Shown in pieces: positions 5,348-10,902 of a stretch of DNA of 10,902 nt. The notes under the pieces are model-generated. The model saw only the letters and a program-made list of their open reading frames with translations, was not told the origin of the DNA and searched no databases. The position numbers and the translations under genes are program-made. This DNA comes from an uncultured Clostridia bacterium (GTDB taxonomy: Bacteria; Bacillota; Clostridia; TANB77; CAG-508), in NCBI GenBank assembly GCA_948745425.1, contig CAPZDM010000056.1, positions 1-10,902 on the forward strand, read 5' to 3'. Within the stretch, counting starts at the first letter, position 1. Each line of letters begins with the position of its first letter.

Positions 5348-6982
5348 TTATTCTGCCTTAAAATAATTAAACTGTGATGACTTACTCCATTCATAAGCAC
5401 TCCACAAATCTGTTTTATCACTAGCAGGATCAACAATATTTACATTGTTACCATCAACGCCAAGTATTGCTACCCAATGTTGATTACCGGGTGTTGCTCC
5501 TTTAACTTCAATAGTTATGTGAAACCCTAGATTAAGGTATTGTTTTATCAATTCTAGTTTTTCGGCTCTAGTTTTACCTCTTAAATTGACATTTTCTATA
5601 TACCTAAAGTTTGGTACTACTTTATTTATAGGAGCATAATATAGATTACCTTTTTCATCAAAGCCACCATTATTATTTAGGGCTTCGACAAAAGTACCTG
5701 GATTAAATGGAACGATAGTTGTATTTGCTCCAGACTTTTCGATTAGAATTGCTATCGAAGTCACTAAACAACCTATATTACCTATGGTACTACTTGTATT
5801 ACCTATTCTTATATTCGACCAACTTTGTCCTGCTTGTCGCCAGTTAATAAAGTCGCCAGTATTATTTAAGCCATAAATAACTCCACCCCATAGCGAATTA
5901 TATTCACTACTAGACAACTCGTTATATTGCCTTATTTGGGCAGAATTAAAGTGATAATCATTCTTCATTTGTTCTGCATTTTTAGAAGTTATCTTTATAT
6001 GCAAGACTCGTTTTTCTACTTCTTTTGGCATTTCATCAGTATTGACACCCTGTTCTGTTACTTTCTCTGTTTTTACTTCTGAAGATAAACTATTCATTTC
6101 CCAGAATATCTGCTTAACTAATGCTTTTTTGTTATCATCCATTGTGATAACTTCGCTACCATCAAAGCCATTTGCTTGTTTTACTGTGTAAATAATTAGA
6201 ACATCTTTCCAAGTAGCCATATTACCATCAAGAACATAGTCATCGTGTGGATTCTGGTCTTGTATTGTTTGAAGTTTATCAGAAAATTCTTGATTACATT
6301 CTGCAATAACATCTTTCATAGTAATAGCATTTGGACTTGTTTTTTCACTACTGAAGAATATACCAAAAATAGAGCCAACAAGTAGCCCTATTAAACATAT
6401 TATAACGATTACAACCATAGCAACCCAACCACCTGCAAGAAGTAAAGAGATAAGTGCCTTTGTTGCAGCAATTATCCCTTTTATCGCAGATATAGTGGCT
6501 TTCACTACTGCCTTTGTTGCTCTAGCAGTTTGTTTCGCAGTTTCTCTGGCAAGTTTTAATGCTCGTTGTGAAGCCTTAACAGATTCTTTCGCCACTTTCT
6601 CTGTTTTCTTTGCAACACTTTTACCAGTCTTTATTGCAGTTTTTGTTCCTTTAGTTGCAACTTTTTTATTTTTTTGAGCCAGTAGTTTATCTTTAATATT
6701 TTTAATTTTGACTTTTGTCTTAATAACATTGTCTTTTGTATCTACTACTGCTTTTTTACCATATTTATTGAAATGATAAACTGTTTCATCAACTGTTCTA
6801 TTTGCAACAAAAGTAATTTTATTACTACCATCTTCTATAATATTACTATCGTTAGACTGTGTACTTTCTGCTTTTTCTTTTGTATGAACTATGGTGTCTT
6901 TTAGTCTTTCGGTTGCTATTACCCCCTTATCAAGTGTCTTTATCGTTTTTTTACCAACTTCTTTTACTTTTATATCTGCCAT
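5348..6982 (-). CDS. CD1108-family conjugation protein with C-terminal C39-like cysteine peptidase domain
   Basis: This 544-aa protein matches the CD1108 family of mobile-element proteins. A Lys/Ala-rich, probably helical cytoplasmic N-terminus (about 10-180) precedes one membrane helix (about 183-210). The middle outer domain (about 211-370) contains NPHDDYVLDG and KKALVKQIFWEMN stretches typical of the family. The C-terminal domain (about 380-544) has a papain/C39-like fold signature: Gln383 before W388, Cys405 in GCLVTS, His502 in QHWVAI and Asp518 in VDP. It probably cuts peptide bonds, perhaps in peptidoglycan cross-links to open the wall for the channel, as VirB1-like or NlpC/P60 proteins do; the substrate is inferred. 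ATG at 6982 has AGGAGG 8 nt upstream; an in-frame GTG at 6991 would overlap that site. It starts 17 nt after virB4 and is the last gene of the transfer block. Confidence 0.85.
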   Translation of the reverse strand: MADIKVKEVGKKTIKTLDKGVIATERLKDTIVHTKEKAESTQSNDSNIIEDGSNKITFVANRTVDETVYHFNKYGKKAVVDTKDNVIKTKVKIKNIKDKLLAQKNKKVATKGTKTAIKTGKSVAKKTEKVAKESVKASQRALKLARETAKQTARATKAVVKATISAIKGIIAATKALISLLLAGGWVAMVVIVIICLIGLLVGSIFGIFFSSEKTSPNAITMKDVIAECNQEFSDKLQTIQDQNPHDDYVLDGNMATWKDVLIIYTVKQANGFDGSEVITMDDNKKALVKQIFWEMNSLSSEVKTEKVTEQGVNTDEMPKEVEKRVLHIKITSKNAEQMKNDYHFNSAQIRQYNELSSSEYNSLWGGVIYGLNNTGDFINWRQAGQSWSNIRIGNTSSTIGNIGCLVTSIAILIEKSGANTTIVPFNPGTFVEALNNNGGFDEKGNLYYAPINKVVPNFRYIENVNLRGKTRAEKLELIKQYLNLGFHITIEVKGATPGNQHWVAILGVDGNNVNIVDPASDKTDLWSAYEWSKSSQFNYFKAE

Positions 6983-6999
6983 TATAGACACCTCCTAGA

Positions 7000-9333
7000 C
7001 TAATCACTTTCGCCCGGCTTCGTAGTCATCAATTTATAAAGTTTTGTATTCGTAGGGAATTTGCTTATAAAAGGAACAAGCGAACTTCCTACTTTTAAAA
7101 GCCCCTGTCCTGCTCCAACATTAGTAATATAATTCATTTGCAAGTCTGATATATTAAGTAGTTTTGCAAGTTCTACTCTATCGGTACTTGCTTGATTAAG
7201 CATTACAATAAACTCACTATTCGCTAACATTGTCCTAGCAGTATGGCTTTGTAAAAGGTCATCTACATTTTGGGTAATACCAGTAGCATAAGCACCATAC
7301 TTACGAACTCTTTTCCATAAAGTAAATAGGAAGTTTGCTGAATATTCGTGTTGAAATAAAAGATAGATTTCATCAATAAAAATAAAGGTATTTCTACCTT
7401 TAGCCCTGTTCATTGTTATTCTATTTAAAATATTATCAAGCACAACTAACATTCCGATAGGTTGTAGTTGTTTTCCTAAATCTAAAATGTCGTAACAAAT
7501 TAGCCTACTATTTGTATCAACATTCGTTTGTTTAGCGAAAGTATTTAAACTACCATCTGTAAATAATTCAATAGCAAGTGCTATCTCTTTTGCTTCTGGC
7601 TCTGTTTGTTTTAGTAGTTCTTCTCTAAAATCTTGTAGAGTTGGTGGTGTTCCCTGATAGTTGCCCTGTTGATAATGTCTATATACTTGAGCAGTACACC
7701 TATCAATTATTGATTTTTGTTTTGGTCCGAGATTATTTCCCCCTATCAACTGTTCGCACAAAGATAAAATAAACTCTGACTTCAAAATAACAGGGTTTGC
7801 TCCATCTCCGTATTCGCTATTCATATCCATTGCGTTTATATGATTATCACTCGTTGCTGATATATGGATTACTTCCCCTCCTAATGCTTTTACAAGCCTA
7901 CTTTCTTCTCGTTCTGGGTCAACTACAATTACATCTGCATTTGGATCACGAAGTATTACTGACACTATTTCATTTTTAGCAGTAAATGACTTACCAGAGC
8001 CACTAACTCCAAGAATAAAACTATTTCCATTTAGAAGTTGTCGCCTATCTGCTATAATCATATTTTTGCTTATAACATTTTGACCGTAGTAAATACCGTT
8101 CTCGTGATTTATCTCTTGCACCCTAAAAGGAATAAAAACACCTAGACTTTCGGTCGTAAGTGTTCTTAAAGTATCTATTTTTCTAACTCCGTGTGGCATA
8201 GCAGTATTAAGTCCGTCCATTTGCTGAAATTTTAGAATTGCGAATTGACAAAGGTGTTTTCTAGCCGTTGTAAGTAAACTCTCTGTATCATTATCAAGTT
8301 GCTCTTTTGTATCTGCCGTATGCACCATTGTAAGAACTGATAAAAACATTCTTTGGTCACGAGTAGTTAAATCATCTAAAAACTCTTTGCTTTCATTTCT
8401 CTGTTGTTCTAGGTCATAAGGTATAATAGCACTAAAGTTTTGATTTGCATTTTGTCTGCGTTGCCAATTCGTGATATTTGTTTCTACACCAAGTCGCCTA
8501 TTTTCTACTTCTCGTACTGCTTCATCCATAGCGATAGGCACTACATCAATAGACATCATAATATTTCTATTAAGGTCTGTTAGTTCTGCTACCATAGTAT
8601 CTTTAATATAACTAGCATATTCTTTTAAGAACAATACTCTACCATAGCGATTTCCCATTTTAAAATAGTCTTTTTCAAATTCTATTGAATCTGGACATAC
8701 ATAATCTTTGAAACTATGTCCTTTTTTCATATTCGATAACATATCAAAATTGAAACAAGTTTCTTCTCCTACTCTATAAAAGTCGTGACATATACGAAGT
8801 CTATCAACTGCGTCTAGTTCGATACACTTTGAGCCTAATTGTGAGAAGTGATTACTTAAATCTGCTCCGATACGAGCAAAGTAATTTCTTGCTTCTTCGA
8901 TATTCTTTTTATTAACTGAAACAGTAATAAATTTTTCTTGTATAATTCCATTTGCTCCAGTTGCTTGATCTAAAAGCATTTTATTATATTCTTTTCTATA
9001 TTCATCAAGACTATCTTCATTCATAGGAAGTAATATAGTCTTTTCAAAATCCACTTTATTTAATCTACGATTAGATATAGTGATTTTAGTAGTTGCTCCA
9101 CAGTCAAAACTATTTAATAGTTCTGAATATTCCAAAAACATTGCTTCTTTATCACTACGACTTGCTACTGCATAATTTATATCTGTAAATCTAAATGTTT
9201 TAGAGTATTTATTCTTGCCAACTAAAAAGACACCATCTTCCCAGATTCGTTGAACTGGTATGGTGTCCTGTACTCCTTTAGGAGCAACAAACTTTTCTTT
9301 ATCATTTTTAAATAACATTTTTAGGGTTTTCAT
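7000..9333 (-). CDS. virB4: VirB4-type conjugative transfer ATPase
   Basis: This 777-aa protein is the energising ATPase of the type IV secretion-like channel, acting at the cytoplasmic face of the membrane. The N-terminal part (about 1-390) is the VirB4-specific region. The C-terminal ATPase shows Walker A GVSGSGKSF (442-450), DPEREESRLV just after a strand (about 472-481), Walker B FIFIDE (650-655) and a GITQNVDDLL motif (about 685-694) typical of the VirB4/FtsK-like superfamily. Length matches the Tn1549-type family and all motifs are intact. The start is ATG at 9333, with GGGGGT about 7 nt upstream; an in-frame GTG at 9342 is less likely. Its ATG shares one base with the TAA of the preceding gene (TAATG), so the two are translationally coupled. 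No predicted membrane helix is evident, so it presumably docks on the PrgI-like membrane protein. Confidence 0.95.
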   Translation of the reverse strand: MKTLKMLFKNDKEKFVAPKGVQDTIPVQRIWEDGVFLVGKNKYSKTFRFTDINYAVASRSDKEAMFLEYSELLNSFDCGATTKITISNRRLNKVDFEKTILLPMNEDSLDEYRKEYNKMLLDQATGANGIIQEKFITVSVNKKNIEEARNYFARIGADLSNHFSQLGSKCIELDAVDRLRICHDFYRVGEETCFNFDMLSNMKKGHSFKDYVCPDSIEFEKDYFKMGNRYGRVLFLKEYASYIKDTMVAELTDLNRNIMMSIDVVPIAMDEAVREVENRRLGVETNITNWQRRQNANQNFSAIIPYDLEQQRNESKEFLDDLTTRDQRMFLSVLTMVHTADTKEQLDNDTESLLTTARKHLCQFAILKFQQMDGLNTAMPHGVRKIDTLRTLTTESLGVFIPFRVQEINHENGIYYGQNVISKNMIIADRRQLLNGNSFILGVSGSGKSFTAKNEIVSVILRDPNADVIVVDPEREESRLVKALGGEVIHISATSDNHINAMDMNSEYGDGANPVILKSEFILSLCEQLIGGNNLGPKQKSIIDRCTAQVYRHYQQGNYQGTPPTLQDFREELLKQTEPEAKEIALAIELFTDGSLNTFAKQTNVDTNSRLICYDILDLGKQLQPIGMLVVLDNILNRITMNRAKGRNTFIFIDEIYLLFQHEYSANFLFTLWKRVRKYGAYATGITQNVDDLLQSHTARTMLANSEFIVMLNQASTDRVELAKLLNISDLQMNYITNVGAGQGLLKVGSSLVPFISKFPTNTKLYKLMTTKPGESD

Positions 9334-9593
9334 TATCTGCACCCCCTATCATCTTTTTTAGTAGAAATTCTTTCTACTTCCTCTACATCATATTTATTGA
9401 TAGGATAAGTTGTTCCCTCACTATCACGAGCAATATATTCTAACTCATCAAATACGAGTGCTTTCCAATCGTTTTTATGAACTTCTTTCCCATCAAGTTC
9501 ATTCATTAGTTTCATTACTTCATCATCTACTTTATCAAGTAAATTCTCTTTTTCTAGTCTTTTTAACATTAACTCTTTTCTAAAAACTAACAT
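9333..9593 (-). CDS. 86-aa hypothetical protein between prgI-like and virB4 genes
   Basis: I do not recognise this protein. It is soluble-looking and charged, with an amphipathic N-terminal helix rich in Leu, Lys and Glu (about 5-33) and an acidic middle containing WKALVFDELEYIARD (about 43-57). It has no membrane helix and no Cys pair. Its ATG at 9593 has GGAGG 6 nt upstream and overlaps the end of the PrgI-like gene by 7 nt; its stop overlaps the VirB4 start by one base. Such tight packing between two channel subunits suggests a role tied to VirB4 or PrgI, for example as an assembly factor, but this is inference from position only. Confidence 0.8.
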   Translation of the reverse strand: MLVFRKELMLKRLEKENLLDKVDDEVMKLMNELDGKEVHKNDWKALVFDELEYIARDSEGTTYPINKYDVEEVERISTKKDDRGCR

Positions 9594-9937
9594 TGTTTTC
9601 CTCCTTTTTCGATTTCATCTTTTAATAATTCATAATAAAAATTAGTGGGCTTGAAAGTTAATTGTTTAGGCACTAAAAACTCTGATTTTAACCAAGCCCA
9701 TATAAACTTCTCGGCTGTCATACCATTGTAAGTAAGAAAGCCTAGTGCTGCAAATGGCGAAGCACCCAAAATGCACACCCAAGAAAGTGTTTCTATTCCG
9801 AATTTGCCCTTTAATAAGAAGTAAAGTAAAACTGCTACTCCACAAGCAAAGACAGAAAAAATGAACTGTCTTAAAGACAGTCCAAAGAATATACTTTCGG
9901 TATAATTTCTAATCTCTCGATTTATTTTAACTTCCAC
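9587..9937 (-). CDS. PrgI-family conjugal transfer membrane protein (VirB3-like)
   Basis: This 116-aa protein matches the PrgI family of Gram-positive conjugative elements, a small inner-membrane channel component comparable to VirB3 that is encoded just ahead of VirB4. The KINREIRNYTESIFFGLSLRQ N-terminal stretch (4-24) is the family hallmark. Two membrane helices follow (about 25-42 and 51-69), with Gly-Ala-rich LGASPFAALGF in the second, and then a cytoplasmic tail with a W-W motif region and NFYYELL near the end. The start is GTG at 9937, AGGAG lying about 10 nt upstream and 3 nt after the previous stop; no better ATG exists. It overlaps the next gene by 7 nt. Confidence 0.92.
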   Translation of the reverse strand: MEVKINREIRNYTESIFFGLSLRQFIFSVFACGVAVLLYFLLKGKFGIETLSWVCILGASPFAALGFLTYNGMTAEKFIWAWLKSEFLVPKQLTFKPTNFYYELLKDEIEKGGKQC

Positions 9938-9940
9938 TTA

Positions 9941-10249
9941 TTATCTGCTCCTTTCTTGTTTTTTTAACTTTTTTTCTTGTTCTTTTTTATCTTTTTCTTC
10001 ATCATAGATATACTCACATAATTCTTTTGTATCTAACTTTGCCATATCTCTAGCAATTTTTAAAGAATCTAAAGCATAGCCATTTGTAATGCCACTCCTA
10101 GAATCATCATTATCTTTAATATTATCTTGTAAGTTTTGATAATAAACATCATCTTGCAAATTTTCTCTACCATTTCGTAGCAAATATTCTAATGCCAATG
10201 CACATTGAAACGGATCTTGCCCTTTTATGATTTCCTCATATTTTTTCAT
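9941..10249 (-). CDS. 102-aa hypothetical protein of the transfer operon
   Basis: I do not recognise a family. The protein begins MKKYEEIIKGQDPFQCALAL, has a possible helical repeat-like core (ALEYLLRNG; YALDSLKIARDMAKL) and ends in a highly charged Lys/Glu tail (about 80-102) that may form a coiled coil. No membrane helix or signal peptide is seen, so it is probably cytoplasmic. ATG at 10249 is chosen over an in-frame TTG at 10255 because AAAGG lies 9 nt upstream. It starts 6 nt after the previous stop and ends 3 nt before the PrgI-like start, so it belongs to the same transcript and may be an accessory transfer gene. Confidence 0.75.
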   Translation of the reverse strand: MKKYEEIIKGQDPFQCALALEYLLRNGRENLQDDVYYQNLQDNIKDNDDSRSGITNGYALDSLKIARDMAKLDTKELCEYIYDEEKDKKEQEKKLKKQERSR

Positions 10250-10255
10250 AAACAA

Positions 10256-10705
10256 TTACCTTTCCCTTTCTTTGTTTTTGAATTTCATATTGTGAGTATC
10301 GTAGAAAGAAGATACATATTTTGAAATATCTTCTTTTACCATTATACTCTCTTTACTTGCTAATTCTTTGTCACTTTCTGTTTTAGAAGATAAAGATTTC
10401 ATAAAAGCCTTATCTTCCTTATCTTTTAATTCTCTAAAACCTTTATCTTCCCATAATAAATTAGCAATATAATTTAATTTTTGTAATATCTTATTACTAC
10501 CACTTAATATTTCGATATTTCCTGTCATAAGTCCATTGGTAATAAACCATTTTTCAAAGTCAATTTGTCCTAGTTCCTTATATCTTCTCGTTAAACCTAT
10601 ATTTTCTTCACTATAATAATCTTTTGGGTAAACATTATTGCTACATTGTCTTGTATAGACTTTTCCATCTTTGTAAGTCATACTTTTAAAAAGTTCTCTA
10701 CTCAT
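10256..10705 (-). CDS. 149-aa hypothetical protein of the transfer operon
   Basis: I do not recognise a family. The N-terminal third (about 8-45) is rich in aromatic and polar residues (MTYKDGKVYTRQCSNNVYPK) and looks like a folded beta-containing segment. The centre has hydrophobic helical stretches (ILQKLNYIANLLWEDKGF, about 73-90). The C-terminal 60 residues are very rich in Lys, Glu and Ser, probably helical or disordered. No membrane helix is seen. The ATG at 10705 has an AAAGG/AGG-type ribosome-binding site about 9 nt upstream, 6 nt after the preceding stop. Its position implies a role in conjugation or in host takeover. Confidence 0.75.
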   Translation of the reverse strand: MSRELFKSMTYKDGKVYTRQCSNNVYPKDYYSEENIGLTRRYKELGQIDFEKWFITNGLMTGNIEILSGSNKILQKLNYIANLLWEDKGFRELKDKEDKAFMKSLSSKTESDKELASKESIMVKEDISKYVSSFYDTHNMKFKNKERER

Positions 10706-10711
10706 AGTTGC

Positions 10712-10902
10712 CTACCTTTCTTCTCTATCGTGAAAGGCAAGATTACCACCGTTTATTACCTTTTCGTATGCTTTTTCTCCAGAATTTTTATCATAATAAT
10801 ATCTGCCATACCCCCAAGACAAATTATTTTTTTCTTTATCAATGGTATAATTAAAAGCAACAATATACTCTTTTCGATTCATACTAGGAACATCTTTCTC
10901 TA
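10712..10902 (-). CDS. 3' end of an unrecognised gene cut by the right edge
   Basis: An open frame runs from the right edge to TAG at 10712-10714. It reads EKDVPSMNRKEYIVAFNYTI at the edge, continues through WGYGRYYYDKNSGEKAYEKV and ends FHDREER. An internal ATG at 10882 would give a 56-aa protein, but its upstream GAGAAAG is a weak, distant ribosome-binding site, so either a short gene or the end of a longer one is possible. The aromatic-rich Gly-Tyr-Gly-Arg-Tyr stretch looks like real protein. It is followed 6 nt later by the next gene, consistent with one operon. Function unknown. Confidence 0.6.
   Translation of the reverse strand, partial: EKDVPSMNRKEYIVAFNYTIDKEKNNLSWGYGRYYYDKNSGEKAYEKVINGGNLAFHDREER

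Larger units (their letters stand above)
1..10902 (-). mobile_element. Part of an integrative and conjugative element (Tn916/Tn1549-like)
   Basis: The whole window reads as one mobile element. It holds a PrgI-family (VirB3-like) gene, a VirB4-type ATPase gene, a CD1108-like membrane peptidase gene, a cysteine-rich KTR gene and an ICE-type sigma-like gene, all on the minus strand. A TetR/ABC transporter cassette sits between the transfer genes and the regulatory tail, where such elements often carry cargo. No element end, integrase, relaxase, coupling protein or oriT is visible, so boundaries and activity cannot be judged. The family assignment rests on recognised protein similarity, not on an alignment. 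Confidence 0.85.

Noticed and set aside
6495..7979. Short plus-strand frames within the CD1108-like (6495-6677) and VirB4 (7797-7979) genes
   Set aside because: They mirror strongly supported minus-strand coding sequence and have no start signals.
1..10902. tRNA, rRNA, CRISPR array, insertion sequence or element end
   Set aside because: No cloverleaf, regularly spaced identical repeat array, transposase frame or terminal repeat pair was seen.

Overview
The window looks like the tail half of an integrative and conjugative element (ICE) of the Tn916/Tn1549 type from a low-G+C Firmicute, probably an anaerobe (Clostridia or Tissierellia). The evidence is AT-rich DNA, strong AGGAGG ribosome-binding sites, a PrgI-family protein next to a VirB4-type ATPase, a CD1108-like membrane peptidase, a cysteine-rich KTR protein and an ICE-type sigma-like protein. 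Every supported gene is on the minus strand, so the genetic order runs from high to low coordinates. No species can be named.

Transfer block (10902 down to 5348): a gene cut by the right edge, two unrecognised small genes, prgI-like (VirB3-like), an 86-aa gene of unknown function, virB4-like, then the CD1108-like protein with a C-terminal papain/C39-type cysteine peptidase domain. Gaps are 3 to 17 nt, or the genes overlap (7 nt and 1 nt), so this is one operon. It encodes part of a type IV secretion-like channel: inner-membrane subunit, energising ATPase and a wall-facing hydrolase. Relaxase, coupling protein and VirB6-like protein are not in the window. A hairpin at 5258-5288 may end the operon.

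Cargo block (5205 down to 1424): a consensus promoter (TTGACA, 17 bp, TATAAT) whose spacer holds a 17-bp palindrome drives a TetR regulator, a ten-helix FtsX/MacB-type ABC permease and its ATPase. The three genes are 2 and 10 nt apart. The cassette looks like a self-repressed export or resistance unit of unknown substrate. It appears even more AT-rich than the transfer genes, which suggests separate acquisition.

Tail block (1340 down to 60): the KTR zinc-ribbon gene ends inside its own intrinsic terminator. A gene-poor AT-rich leader follows, with spaced ATTACT repeats. Then comes a small ORF carrying two RNA hairpins whose stop overlaps the start of the sigma-like gene (ATGA), and finally a strong intrinsic terminator. 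The far left 60 bp contain only an inverted repeat. The leader with its hairpins is the least explained part of the window. Integrase and excisionase, if present, lie outside.
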